DNA of 62,876 nt from 1-14-0-10-37-14 sp037130845. GTDB taxonomy: Bacteria; Patescibacteriota; Patescibacteriia; Patescibacteriales; Patescibacteriaceae. The position numbers and the translations under genes were made by a program. Where the stretch lies: contig JBAXSE010000008.1 in the NCBI GenBank assembly GCA_037130845.1, positions 1 through 62,876 on the forward strand, given 5' to 3'. Position 1 is the first letter of the stretch. Each line of letters opens with the position of its first letter. This document shows positions 44,112 through 53,333 of the stretch, one piece after another. The notes under the pieces are model-generated. The model had not been told where the DNA came from, did no database searches, and saw only the letters and a list, made by a program, of their open reading frames with translations.

Positions 44112-44693
44112 CTAATACTCTATCTTGATCCCAAAGCTATCAAGCAAGGACAAGACATCAGGATAGGAGAACTGCGCCTGTTTCAATTTGTTGGCCGTCG
44201 GATCGATATAATAATCACGCGCTCCCTTGAAATTAGTTTTCTCCAGATTGGTACCGCTAAACTTGCTAGACAACAGGCTTGAACCGGAGAAGTCAGAGCC
44301 GGCCAGATTGGCCTTGGTAAAGTCATTGTCCTTTAGTTCGCAATCCAAAAAAGTACTGTTTTTCATTTCCAGTCCGCTAAAGTCGCACAACATAACATTG
44401 CAATTCTTAAAGACCCAGCTGACCAGTAAAGAGTTGATCTTAAAAAAAGCGATGCCGAGCAGCTTGCAGTTTTCGAATCCAATCCCCTGGAAACCGCAAT
44501 CATCCACTCGAATGTTCGACAGATTACAGTCCGAAAAAACACAATCAATAAAAGCCGAGTCGGAAAATCGGCAGTCGCTAAAATCACATTTTTTAAAAAC
44601 GCAATTGGCAAATTCCTTGTGGCTCAAATCCTGCCCGCAGGCAAGAATATTTACAAACGTTTGACCCTCAAAGATATCAGTTAAAAAATCCAT
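44112..44693 (-). CDS. Pentapeptide-repeat protein
   Basis: 193 residues. From residue ~25 nearly every fifth residue is Phe or Leu in A(D/N)LxX or xCxF-like units (CVFKKCDFSDCRFSDSAFID). This forms a right-handed quadrilateral beta-helix that can mimic DNA. The C-terminal QAQFSYPDVLSLLDSFGIKI resembles the end of Qnr/MfpA-like proteins, which protect gyrase in other bacteria. Cys is unusually common in the repeats. Gyrase protection is only a possibility; most family members are uncharacterised. Confidence 0.85.
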   Translation of the reverse strand: MDFLTDIFEGQTFVNILACGQDLSHKEFANCVFKKCDFSDCRFSDSAFIDCVFSDCNLSNIRVDDCGFQGIGFENCKLLGIAFFKINSLLVSWVFKNCNVMLCDFSGLEMKNSTFLDCELKDNDFTKANLAGSDFSGSSLLSSKFSGTNLEKTNFKGARDYYIDPTANKLKQAQFSYPDVLSLLDSFGIKIEY

Positions 44694-44755
44694 TGTTGTC
44701 TAATTATTTTATACGCCATTGTATTATAACACTATTAGATTGAAAAATGCCCAGC

Positions 44756-44784
44756 TTGACAAATGACCGATAATACTGTATAAA
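44756..44784 (+). promoter_or_regulatory. Promoter of the DUF1152 gene
   Basis: TTGACA (44756-44761), 17-nt spacer, TATAAA (44779-44784). Confidence 0.8.
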
Positions 44785-44820
44785 TACATCACTATTTTTC
44801 GTTCATTTACAGGAGAAAAC

Positions 44821-45981
44821 TTGAAAACATACAAAAAAGTCTTATTCATCGGAACCGGAGGAGGAAATGACATCTTTTCCACCATTCTGGCCGCTCTATC
44901 TCTGCAACGCACTATGGCCTGGGACAGCTGCGCTATCGCCGGCGTCTTGAGCCCTTTTCATATACACAAGCCGGTTCAAGGCACTGCCTACCCTGGAGTA
45001 GTCGAGATATTGACGGATTCCAAACGCTATATCCAGAACAAAAACAGCAGCAAAGAAATATCCTTTATCGACGCAATGGTCACCAGCCTAACGAGACTGG
45101 GCACAGGACAGCTGACCATCGAAAAAGTCTTTGGACTCTCGCTAAAACAAGGCAGCCAAGGAATCAAGCAATCTCTGTTGGCGCTGCATCAGGAATATGA
45201 CTATTTCGTACTGGTGGACGTCGGCGGCGATATCCTATACCGCGGTGAAGCTGACACTCATATCCTAAGCCCGATGTTCGATGCTATGGTACTGCGAGGC
45301 TTTGTAGACGCCGGCGTACCCGGCATTCTCTTTGAAGCAGGCCCGGGCACCGACGGTGAGCTTGACCACGACGCTTTATATGAACTGCTAAGCCAGCAAG
45401 CGATTCAAACAATCGCCCTGGAATCAGAGGATATCGCCTGGTGGCGCAGTTATTACAAAGGCTATATCGCCGGCATTAGGCCCGGCCGCACCGTACCGCT
45501 AACCATCAAAGCATTCTATGCCGGCACCGCCTTGATGCTAGAGAACTTTCGCGTACACAATCGTCTTGGCGAAAAGAAATTCTATCACAATTTCAATCAA
45601 ACCATTTCTGCCAGCCTCTGCAAGAATTATTATTTACTGGATCCCGGCAAAATCAATAATCCTTTTGCCGTTGATTGCGACAGTCCGCTGGACTGGTTTC
45701 GCCTTACTCAAAGCAAGCAACGCCGGACCAACAACGAAGCCAACATGCAATACTACAATGAAGACGGGCTGTGGTGGCAAATTCTAACCCCTTCGCCCCT
45801 ATTTTCTATCGCTGATCGTGTTTCGTTGATTCTTTTGGGCTTGCAAGATCTGCAAGATAAAAATTATGACGCCGCCTTGATGTGGAAGAATGACTGGTTA
45901 ACGGTTACGCGTGATTTCAAGGAATTATCCCCCATCCTAAGCCCTGACAAAAATCTAATCTACGTAAGCAGAATTGAATAA
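44821..45981 (+). CDS. DUF1152-family protein
   Basis: 386 residues. It starts with TTG, with AGGAG 5 nt upstream. The N-terminus VLFIGTGGGNDIFSTILAAL is the Gly-rich nucleotide-binding-like start typical of DUF1152. Later features are VLVDVGGDILYRGEADTH, GILFEAGPGTDGEL and a C-terminal helical region. The biochemical role of the family is unknown, and the Gly-rich and Asp motifs suggest nucleotide or sugar binding. Own promoter and terminator. Confidence 0.8.
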   Translation: MKTYKKVLFIGTGGGNDIFSTILAALSLQRTMAWDSCAIAGVLSPFHIHKPVQGTAYPGVVEILTDSKRYIQNKNSSKEISFIDAMVTSLTRLGTGQLTIEKVFGLSLKQGSQGIKQSLLALHQEYDYFVLVDVGGDILYRGEADTHILSPMFDAMVLRGFVDAGVPGILFEAGPGTDGELDHDALYELLSQQAIQTIALESEDIAWWRSYYKGYIAGIRPGRTVPLTIKAFYAGTALMLENFRVHNRLGEKKFYHNFNQTISASLCKNYYLLDPGKINNPFAVDCDSPLDWFRLTQSKQRRTNNEANMQYYNEDGLWWQILTPSPLFSIADRVSLILLGLQDLQDKNYDAALMWKNDWLTVTRDFKELSPILSPDKNLIYVSRIE

Positions 45982-45986
45982 ATAAT

Positions 45987-46019
45987 AACCCCTCCGACAT
46001 TATACCGGAGGGGTTTTTC
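45987..46019. terminator. Bidirectional terminator
   Basis: A 10-bp stem (45987-45996 with 46006-46015) between convergent genes, T-rich on both strands. Confidence 0.85.
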
Positions 46020-46313
46020 TTATTTTTTCGAAGTATTGTGATGCCGCTTTTTGATAAGCATGATCCGCTCTTCGCCGGGCCTTCTACCCAACGGTTCGAC
46101 TTTTACCTCAACATCCGTTTCTACCCCGCACTCCATGCAGCAAAAAGTCGTATAATAATCGCAGCTGCCGTCCATATAATTACTGCAAGTCCGATACAGA
46201 TCATCTTGCGTCACTAGTAGGATCGCTCCGCAGCCGACCTGGCTGCCCCGGCCCAGGCAAGTAAACTCTTGCTCCCAATTGACCTGCTTGCCTTTCTTGA
46301 TGACTTTCATCAT
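46020..46313 (-). CDS. Cys-rich zinc-binding-like protein
   Basis: 97 residues with seven Cys (CLGRGSQVGC, CSNYMDGSC, CCMEC), consistent with one or two zinc sites. The segment AILLVTQDDLYRTC and the C-terminal basic tail (LIKKRHHN) are otherwise unassigned. Present 6 nt downstream of the truncated Nudix gene on the same strand. Confidence 0.6.
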   Translation of the reverse strand: MMKVIKKGKQVNWEQEFTCLGRGSQVGCGAILLVTQDDLYRTCSNYMDGSCDYYTTFCCMECGVETDVEVKVEPLGRRPGEERIMLIKKRHHNTSKK

Positions 46314-46319
46314 TCACTC

Positions 46320-46585
46320 CTATTTTTGTATTTGTTGAAAAAATTGTTCCAGTATTTTGTAGTGGTCGAAGGCGAAACTGTCTTCGAGAGACACGATCTC
46401 ATTCTTGCCCAGGATCCAGACCTTAGTCTTGCCGGCCTCATTGCGCAGCTTGCCATGAGCCGAACCAATGAAAACTGTGGACACATAATTGCCTCGCGGG
46501 TCGCGGCCAGGATCGGCATAAGTGCCGAAGACGGCATCAATCACCAAGCGCAAACCTGTTTCCTCATAGAACTCGCGCCACACCG
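46320..46585 (-). pseudogene. 3' half of a Nudix hydrolase gene
   Basis: The minus-strand frame reads WREFYEETGLRL (second half of a Nudix box), GTYADPGRDPRG, NYVSTVFIGSAHGK and a normal C-terminus. The N-terminal half, including GGxxExGE, is missing. Sequence upstream of about 46585 belongs to an oppositely oriented TrmB-like gene, so the gene was cut by a rearrangement or the assembly is chimeric. Confidence 0.75.
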
Positions 46586-46589
46586 TTTT

Positions 46590-47150
46590 GTGCTGGCTAA
46601 AAAGGACGGCAAGCGACACGTCTACGAAATTACTAATCCGCAACTAATCGCCGAAGCATTTACCGCCGCCTCCCATAAGGCCGACGCCGGCGCCGCCAAA
46701 GTATTATTGCAAAAAGAAAAACATTTCGACGAACAGGTCCGCTTTCTGGAGGGGGCCAGCGGCATCCGCGCCGCCTTTGACGATGTCATCGCCCATACTC
46801 CCCGCGGCGATACTTTCTACCGCTACACTTCCGAAAAGGATCTGGCCCAAGTCAACAGCTACCTCTCGCCAGACTACCGCGCCCGCCGCGATGCCAAGAA
46901 GTTGGAACGACTAGTCATCAGCAACCCCGTTTCGGGCAAACAAAAACGCTCCCGTCTGGAGCGCTTTATCCGTTATATCCCGGCCGACCACAGCCTGTTC
47001 GACCAGAATATCATCCAAATCATCTACGGCGACCGCCTGCTCTTTATCGACCTAGATACAGAAAAAGTGGTCATCATCGAAAACAAGACCCTGGCCGAAT
47101 TCCAAAAAGTCATCTTCCGCCAGCTCTACAATTCCTTGCCATCAAGCTAA
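46590..47150 (+). pseudogene. TrmB-like regulator lacking its HTH start
   Basis: The plus frame from a GTG at 46590 encodes 186 residues. VLAKKDGKRHVYEITNPQLI matches the end of a TrmB-type winged helix, followed by a linker helix and a sensor domain (VRFLEGASGIRAAFDDVI, RYTSEKDLAQVN, LLFIDLDTEKVVIIENKTLA). The first ~50 residues with the DNA-recognition helix are absent. The open frame continues upstream only through sequence antisense to the Nudix gene. It may still be translated as a sensor-only fragment. Confidence 0.7.
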
Positions 47151-47154
47151 CAAT

Positions 47155-47182
47155 TTGACATATTATATAAATAGCCTAAGAT
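47155..47182 (+). promoter_or_regulatory. Promoter of the nucleoside diphosphate kinase gene
   Basis: TTGACA (47155-47160), 16-nt spacer, TAAGAT (47177-47182), 40 nt before the ATG. AAGGAG precedes the start. Confidence 0.6.
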
Positions 47183-47221
47183 AACGGCAAATCATTTTCA
47201 CAATATTCAAGGAGTTTATCA

Positions 47222-47743
47222 ATGGAAAAGACTTTCGTTCTTATCAAAACCGACGCTTCCGGCAACCAGCAAAAAATCAAAAAGATTATCAAGATGCTGG
47301 AGAATATCAAACAGCAGATTATCCACCGCAAATATGTACAGGCTAACCGCGAAATGATATTGCGGCATTATGACAAGCCGAAAGAATGGTATGTCAAAAA
47401 CGGCCAACGGATTTATGTCGACCTAATCAAAGCAGGTAAGCCCACACCCAAGACGCCGTTTGAATATGGCCAAGAGATCATGGAACGTATTATTAAATAC
47501 ATGACCCGCAAGCCGATGATTGCCTTGATCCTCGAAGGCCCCGATGCCGTTAATCTCGTCCGTCTGTTCGCGGGCGACACCGAGCCGATCAACGCCAGGA
47601 TACACACTATCCGCTTTGCGCTCTCAGATGATTCTTACGCCAAGGCCAACCGTCAGCAACGAGCCTTGCACAATGTCATCCATTGTTCAGAAACAGCCGA
47701 AGACGTCGAACGCGAAATCGCCATCTGGTTTCCGGAATTATAA
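47222..47743 (+). CDS. ndk: Nucleoside diphosphate kinase
   Basis: 173 residues, longer than the usual ~140. KTFVLIKTDASG corresponds to the conserved start (normally VLIKPDA). IALILEGPDAVNLVR, the IRFALSD segment and NVIHCSETAEDVEREIAIWF, with phospho-histidine H154, complete the family pattern. Ndk transfers the gamma-phosphate between nucleotides through the His. The insert between residues 50 and 90 explains the extra length. Confidence 0.85.
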   Translation: MEKTFVLIKTDASGNQQKIKKIIKMLENIKQQIIHRKYVQANREMILRHYDKPKEWYVKNGQRIYVDLIKAGKPTPKTPFEYGQEIMERIIKYMTRKPMIALILEGPDAVNLVRLFAGDTEPINARIHTIRFALSDDSYAKANRQQRALHNVIHCSETAEDVEREIAIWFPEL

Positions 47744-47747
47744 AAAC

Positions 47748-47782
47748 AACCCGCTCCGACAATACATCGGAACGGGTTTTTA
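47748..47782. terminator. Terminator of the ndk gene
   Basis: Stem AACCCG with CGGGTT extended by TCCGA/TCGGA, then T-rich. Shared with the convergent gene at 47785. Confidence 0.8.
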
Positions 47783-47784
47783 TT

Positions 47785-48228
47785 TTAATTAGCAATCTTA
47801 TACACCGGATTAATCCTTCTTTGCTCAACCAGCTTACGGAAGGCAGTCTCCTTAGCTTCTTCGGCATCTAGATAGTCCTGCAGAGTCTGTGGGTTCAGAG
47901 TAGCGACAAAGGCTTTGTACTTGTCCAATTCCTCTATGCCGAATGTCAGCGCTTGCCATTGGTCAAACAGTTTGGTAGCATCGAAATATTTCAACTGTTC
48001 ATAGCTCTCCCCCAATCCCTTTTTATACTCGATATAATATCGATCATTCCCGCTCAAATTATAAGGATAAAGCGCTTTAATCGAAGCTTCGAAATGATTC
48101 TTGACGGCTTTTCCGTCAACCTTTACCCAGGGCCAGACGCCCCACAGATATTTATACACGCACACGCCGGCAGCAATCAAAACCGCTCCGAATAACATTC
48201 CCAAATAAACAGCATTTGCAGACACCAT
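47785..48228 (-). CDS. Hypothetical membrane-anchored protein
   Basis: 147 residues from the ATG at 48228 with AGGAG 9 nt upstream. One N-terminal transmembrane helix (YLGMLFGAVLIAAGVCVYKY) and a soluble helical domain with several Tyr/Lys/Glu residues. No family recognised. Confidence 0.6.
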   Translation of the reverse strand: MVSANAVYLGMLFGAVLIAAGVCVYKYLWGVWPWVKVDGKAVKNHFEASIKALYPYNLSGNDRYYIEYKKGLGESYEQLKYFDATKLFDQWQALTFGIEELDKYKAFVATLNPQTLQDYLDAEEAKETAFRKLVEQRRINPVYKIAN

Positions 48229-48302
48229 GATAAATTCTCCTAAATATTGATTATGAAATAACTGGCTATTATATATCAGAATTATCAAAAAAAGTCAACG
48301 AC

Positions 48303-48336
48303 AATGCAAAAACAAGCGCCGAATAACGCTTGTTTT
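48303..48336 (-). terminator. Terminator of the 83-residue gene
   Basis: A 10-bp stem AAAACAAGCG/CGCTTGTTTT with a T run on the minus strand. Confidence 0.85.
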
Positions 48337-48353
48337 GTTAAACTTTTGCAATT

Positions 48354-48605
48354 TTAGACCTTCGGGACATCCATCTTCATATCGCCCTTCATGTCGCAGT
48401 GACCGCCGCAACATTTGCACATACGGCCCATCATTTTCATTAGTCCGATTAGAATAATAATAATCGGCCAGACCAAGGCTGTCATATCGGCAGTCATGAC
48501 GTTTAGAGCCTTTAGTAAGAATACTATACCCAACAGCATGATTAAGATCGGCATCATCATATGATGCGGACAACCACAGCGACCACACATTTTGTCTTGA
48601 TGCAT
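48354..48605 (-). CDS. Small two-helix membrane protein with Cys/His ends
   Basis: 83 residues. The N-terminal CGRCGCPHH and C-terminal CKCCGGHC flank two hydrophobic helices (PILIMLLGIVFLLKAL; LVWPIIIILIGLMKM). The Cys/His clusters could bind metal on the same side of the membrane. No family recognised; such proteins are common in Patescibacteria. Confidence 0.65.
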   Translation of the reverse strand: MHQDKMCGRCGCPHHMMMPILIMLLGIVFLLKALNVMTADMTALVWPIIIILIGLMKMMGRMCKCCGGHCDMKGDMKMDVPKV

Positions 48606-48684
48606 ACTTCAAATATTAATTTGGCTTAAGGCCAATATATTATTTTTTATGTCATTCATGAGCCGACAACCGATTAACAATAGA

Positions 48685-50748
48685 CTACTGCTTAAGCATT
48701 TCGTTGACCGTGAGACGATATGAGTCAGCCATAAAGTTCAATTCGGCTGCCGTATATGGGCGGCCCACCGACTGCTTCATAATTTCTGACGATCTAGCGG
48801 CAGCGGCCTGTTCCACCAATGAACTCCAAGCCAAAGTTTGGCCAAAATCCTTGTAGCCCCTGTTCTTGAGAGCTGTCAATTCGGCCGGCGCTAAAACCTT
48901 TTTAAATTCGTTATTCTCCCAATAATAATAAGCACTATTTACTTTATAGAGAGTCATTGGTGTAATTGTCACTGGCTCTCCGTTCTGAGCAACGGCAATC
49001 ATAGACAAGATCGAAGAATTAACCGCCTTAGCGGTGTTTGGAGTGGCAACCGCGCCGTTAGTAGCAGCACCTTGATATTTGGTTGCCAATAATTTAGCCG
49101 CCGCAGTCAAATCATTAATATTGGTATATTGAGCATAGAGGGCGCTCATGTCATTTTGAAAACTAGCCACCTTAGCATCGACATTCGGCGATGTCGCGCC
49201 GGTACCCGTTCCGGCCGTCACTTTATTGCAATTGCTGCAGCAACAATCGCCATTTTTAATGGCTTGAACCATGTATTTCTTAAGCATGCCCAGGTTAGCC
49301 CAGGTCTGATCCGGGTCGGGAGACACGCGTGTGCATTTCTTATAGCTATAAATATAATAAAAACCGGTATCCCAATGAGGCATGATCCGGCACTCACCGA
49401 TATTCTTGCCCGCCGCTGTCGCCTGATCCACCAGACTGGCCAACAAGGCATCATTGCCGGAAACATCGTTCAGAGTCAAGTCGCCAAAGCCTTTCAAGTA
49501 AGAATACTCGCTTAATTTAATATTGCAGTTTACGCTATCAGCCAGAGACGGAGTTGTCGTAGACTTTGTGGCTTTGTCAAAGCACTTTAATGTCGGCAAG
49601 GCCTCAACATTGGCCTTCCAAATGTTGATAAAATCCCAATTATTCAATGGAGCAAGCGATGATGTATTATACCAATCATAATATTTCATCACTTTTTGCC
49701 AACAATTGTTATCAATCATTGCCTTCGTGCTAGTTGTTACATCCGCAGTATAAGCATCGACGCATTGCTTAACGATAGTACCCATTTGCTGCCAATACGC
49801 TCTCCCCTTAAACACAATCTTATTAGTACGCATTACGCCAAAAACACCACCTACGCTATAGTTAGATGACGCATTGGTAAAATTTGTTGCATAAATATTA
49901 TCGATATTGAGGCTAGCTTTATCAGAAATCATCCCGGCTATTCCTCCGGCCGCTATAGGCGCACCGGCATCTAAATAATTTTGCGCTGAAAAAATATTAG
50001 TCAGGCTTCCAAAATCAGAGCCATCGACATAGTTCTCGACGTAACCGATTACACCGCCTTCGTAATAGCTAGAATATATCTTATTGTTGTAGCTGTACGA
50101 ATTTACAATACTGCTGCGAGCTAACGTTTTTCCTACTAAGCCGCCAACCGCATCCATTTTCGTATTGCCTTTGGCTTTTATTTGGGAATTTACTACATAA
50201 GAGTTGTTAATTTTACTGCTCAAATAAGAGTAACCACTTAAGCCGCCGACATTACCCAAGGCAGAACCAATCATTTCAATCCTTGAGTTGGCGACATAAC
50301 TCGTATCAATCGAGCCTGATGTTTGGCCGGAAAAACCGCCCAGAGAACAAGTGCCGCCAACAGTACTGCAATAAATTTCCGCATTTACCAGACCGACATT
50401 TTTTATGCTCCCAATCATGTCCTTAAATAAACCGACATGAAACTCGGAATAAGGCTTTGAAGAGCTGGCACTAATATACAAATTTTTAATTACAAAACAT
50501 CCGCCATCCAAGGAACCGGAGAAAATATTATTTGGACTGCCGATAGGCAAAAATCCGCTGCCATAGTTCCAGTTCTTTGTATCCGCACAATCGATATCAT
50601 TGGTCAGATAATACGAGGCCTTTAGGTCATTCTGCATGTTTTGCAGATCGGTGCAATTTTTAATCGCAATACTCGCCGCTTTGGCCGGAGCCCCGGTAAA
50701 CGCAAACCAGGCTAACGCCAGCAAAAATACCGATAGAATTTTTTTCAT
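48685..50748 (-). CDS. Exported GLUG-like repeat protein
   Basis: 687 residues. A signal peptide (to AKAA) is followed by an N-terminal domain starting with IKNCTDLQNMQNDLKASYYL. Repeats with GGLSGYS, GGLVGKT, GGVIGYV and GGIAGMIS resemble the GLUG motif of bacterial surface proteins that form beta-helices. The C-terminal third is helical and includes GDCCCSNCNK. Probably a surface protein, perhaps an adhesin. Confidence 0.75.
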   Translation of the reverse strand: MKKILSVFLLALAWFAFTGAPAKAASIAIKNCTDLQNMQNDLKASYYLTNDIDCADTKNWNYGSGFLPIGSPNNIFSGSLDGGCFVIKNLYISASSSKPYSEFHVGLFKDMIGSIKNVGLVNAEIYCSTVGGTCSLGGFSGQTSGSIDTSYVANSRIEMIGSALGNVGGLSGYSYLSSKINNSYVVNSQIKAKGNTKMDAVGGLVGKTLARSSIVNSYSYNNKIYSSYYEGGVIGYVENYVDGSDFGSLTNIFSAQNYLDAGAPIAAGGIAGMISDKASLNIDNIYATNFTNASSNYSVGGVFGVMRTNKIVFKGRAYWQQMGTIVKQCVDAYTADVTTSTKAMIDNNCWQKVMKYYDWYNTSSLAPLNNWDFINIWKANVEALPTLKCFDKATKSTTTPSLADSVNCNIKLSEYSYLKGFGDLTLNDVSGNDALLASLVDQATAAGKNIGECRIMPHWDTGFYYIYSYKKCTRVSPDPDQTWANLGMLKKYMVQAIKNGDCCCSNCNKVTAGTGTGATSPNVDAKVASFQNDMSALYAQYTNINDLTAAAKLLATKYQGAATNGAVATPNTAKAVNSSILSMIAVAQNGEPVTITPMTLYKVNSAYYYWENNEFKKVLAPAELTALKNRGYKDFGQTLAWSSLVEQAAAARSSEIMKQSVGRPYTAAELNFMADSYRLTVNEMLKQ

Positions 50749-50901
50749 AGATGTTTATTAATCAATCTATCATAATTATAACAGCTAGCAGGCTAGCACG
50801 CAAACCATAGACAAATATTGTGAACACTTCCGAAATATACCCGTCCGAGCAATACAAAATACCGCCCCGATAGAGGCGATATTTTGTTATTTGCATTTGA
50901 T

Positions 50902-52815
50902 TTATTTCAACACAGCCTTGATGCGTCGGACGCCGGCCGAGGATGCCTCTTCTTTCTGGATTTCGAAGCGTCCCAGCTCGGCCGTATTATTAACATGCGG
51001 TCCGCCGCAAATTTCGTTGGAAAAGTTGCCCATTTTGTAGACCTTGACTCGCTCGCCATATTTGGATTCAAAGACGCCGGTAGCTCCGCTCTCTTTAGCT
51101 TGAGCCAGATCCATCTCGGTCACAACCACCGGCAATTGCGCCTTGATAGCCTCGTTAACCAAGTCTTCTACCGCCCTTTTCTGCTCGTCGGTCATCTTTT
51201 CAGGATGAGAGAAGTCATAACGAAGGCGTTCGGCTGTGATATTACTGCCCTTTTGCATGACATGGTCGCCCAATACCTGGCGCAAAGCCGCCAAAAGCAG
51301 GTGAGCCGCCGTATGCAATCTGGTAGTCTCCTGGCTGCTGTCAGCCAAGCCGCCCTTAAACTTGCCGGCCGATGCTGTACGAGACAAATCGCGATGCGCC
51401 TCCGACTCGGTCTTAAAAGCAACCAAAAGCTCGCTCTCGGCTTCGGCAGAGATAGCCTGTCCACCATGCTCAACTCTCAGTCTATTGATTTCTTCAAAAC
51501 TCAATTCTACAGGGAAGCCATAAGACTGATATAAATCAAATAATGTTTTGGCGTCCACAGAAAAATCGATAGCTTGGCCAATATACGCGCTGAATAATTT
51601 CTCTATTCTCTCAATACCCTTGTCTAATGTCTTTTTGAAATTATCCTCTTCTTTGATTAGGCAATCGATGACAAACTGCTTGTTCCTGACTAATTCTTCG
51701 TAGACATCACTATACATAGCAATAACCTCTTGAGCCAATTCCACTGTCCAATTCTGTTTATCAATACCCAATTTTTTGCCATATCTAATAGCCCGACGCA
51801 ATAGGCGCCGCACCATATAGCCCTGGTCGGTATTAGCCGGAGCGATGGCACTGTCATCACCCATCACAAAAGTGGCTGATTTCAGATGATCGGCAATCAC
51901 CTCAAAGTCAGCGGCGAAATCTGCATATTTTTTGCCGCCCGACAAGGCGGAAATCTTATTTAGCAACCGTTCGAATAAATCGGTTTCATAAACGCTGGTT
52001 TTGCCTTGCGAGACCATCGTGATGCGTTCCAACCCGCCGCCAAAATCGACGTTGCGGTTAGCCAGCTTCTCAAAGCCCTGCTCGGTTTTCTTGTATTCAA
52101 TAAAGACGCTGTTGCCGATTTCGATAAACCGTCCGCAATCGCAATTAACATGGCAAGGCTGGTCCTTCCACTGCGAATTTTCGTGCCGCAACAAGCCCGC
52201 TCCCAGATCATAGAAAATCTCGCTGTCTCCGCCGCCGATTTCACCGACAGGCATCTTTTGCGGTACGCCGGAGCGCGACCACCAGTTCTTTTTCTCGTTG
52301 TAATAAAATATCTTGCCGTCTTGCAGACCCTTATCCTCGGGAAAATCAACATCTTTTGCCACTATACCCAGACCGGCGAATATTTGTTGCCACAAGACAA
52401 CCGATTCGGTATCGCGAGCCAGACCCAGATCTTCATTGCCTCTAAAAACAGTCACATACAATCGGTTCGGATCCAAACCAACCTCCTGTATCAAAAAATT
52501 GAACAGCCAAGGCAATTCTTCGTGCTTAAAATAATCGCCCAGCGACCAGTTGCCCAACATTTCAAAAAAGGTGTTATGCCGGCCATCACCGACTTCATCG
52601 ATGTCCTCGGAGCGGAAACATTTTTGGGAATTAACCAAACGCTGCCCAGCCGGATGCTTCTCGCCCAACAAATACTGCACCAAAGGCTGCATACCGGAGC
52701 TGATAAACAGCGTACTGGAGTCATTTTTAGGTATCAAAGAAGCGCTGGAAATGATTGTATGTCCATTTTTTTCGAAATATTCTAGGTATTTTTGCCTAAC
52801 TTCTTTAGCTGTCAT
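50902..52815 (-). CDS. alaS: Alanyl-tRNA synthetase, short form
   Basis: 637 residues against about 875 in E. coli. The class II core is complete: MTAKEVRQKYLEYFEKNGH, FISSGMQPLVQYLLGEKHP, QKCFRSEDIDEVGDGRHNTF and FEMLGNWSLGDYFK. The editing domain has zinc-site H501-x3-H505 and C603-x3-H607 (CGGPHVNNT). The protein then stops right after SSAGVRRIKAVLK, so the oligomerisation/C-Ala domain is missing. It charges tRNA-Ala and removes mischarged Ser or Gly. Loss of C-Ala is known in reduced genomes and should weaken tRNA binding. Confidence 0.95.
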   Translation of the reverse strand: MTAKEVRQKYLEYFEKNGHTIISSASLIPKNDSSTLFISSGMQPLVQYLLGEKHPAGQRLVNSQKCFRSEDIDEVGDGRHNTFFEMLGNWSLGDYFKHEELPWLFNFLIQEVGLDPNRLYVTVFRGNEDLGLARDTESVVLWQQIFAGLGIVAKDVDFPEDKGLQDGKIFYYNEKKNWWSRSGVPQKMPVGEIGGGDSEIFYDLGAGLLRHENSQWKDQPCHVNCDCGRFIEIGNSVFIEYKKTEQGFEKLANRNVDFGGGLERITMVSQGKTSVYETDLFERLLNKISALSGGKKYADFAADFEVIADHLKSATFVMGDDSAIAPANTDQGYMVRRLLRRAIRYGKKLGIDKQNWTVELAQEVIAMYSDVYEELVRNKQFVIDCLIKEEDNFKKTLDKGIERIEKLFSAYIGQAIDFSVDAKTLFDLYQSYGFPVELSFEEINRLRVEHGGQAISAEAESELLVAFKTESEAHRDLSRTASAGKFKGGLADSSQETTRLHTAAHLLLAALRQVLGDHVMQKGSNITAERLRYDFSHPEKMTDEQKRAVEDLVNEAIKAQLPVVVTEMDLAQAKESGATGVFESKYGERVKVYKMGNFSNEICGGPHVNNTAELGRFEIQKEEASSAGVRRIKAVLK

Positions 52816-52889
52816 ATATTTTTATTACCGTTAATTTAACTAAAATAGTAATACTTACAGGCCTAAATGTCAAACAAATAAGGCTTTTT

Positions 52890-52923
52890 AAAGCAAAACA
52901 CCCAATCCAAGACTGGGTGTTTT
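52890..52923 (-). terminator. Terminator of the gene at 52944
   Basis: AAAACACCCA/TGGGTGTTTT stem, T-rich on the minus strand. Confidence 0.85.
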
Positions 52924-52943
52924 TCGCCTAATTCAATTGCTAC

Positions 52944-53333
52944 TTATTTTAGATTACGAAGTCTGACAATAATATACTGCGCTACTGCTATTTCCAATAG
53001 ACTGAGAGGAAGATCAATAATCAACAAGCCCAAAGACATCACTTGCAAATTATAGGCGGCAATCCACATCATCACAAAACCAGCTAGCCATGAAATAAAT
53101 AGCACTTCTTTGGGCGAAAACTTATCAGACAAACGATATATCACGTAGGCCAGCAACAGGCTCCAAACCAGCCACAACAAGCCATTAACCGGCAAAGTTG
53201 CAAAGACAAGCCCTAATGAGCGAAAATGTTCGATCCAAAAGCCTTTGAACAAAAACTCATTACGGATAAATTCTGACAAAGTAATCCAAAGGCCTGCACA
53301 GACAACTGCTAATATCTTTCTTTTATACTTCAT
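52944..53333 (-). CDS. Small integral membrane protein
   Basis: 129 residues with four hydrophobic helices (e.g. VLFISWLAGFVMMWIA, LGLLIIDLPLSLLEIAV). No motif allows assignment. Its start overlaps the end of the 142-residue gene by 11 nt, so the two are translationally coupled. Confidence 0.65.
   Translation of the reverse strand: MKYKRKILAVVCAGLWITLSEFIRNEFLFKGFWIEHFRSLGLVFATLPVNGLLWLVWSLLLAYVIYRLSDKFSPKEVLFISWLAGFVMMWIAAYNLQVMSLGLLIIDLPLSLLEIAVAQYIIVRLRNLK

Noticed and set aside
46269..46589. N-terminal part of the long plus-strand ORF before the TrmB-like segment
   Set aside because: It is antisense to the Nudix half-gene, whose protein sequence is clearly recognisable, and it has no family likeness of its own.
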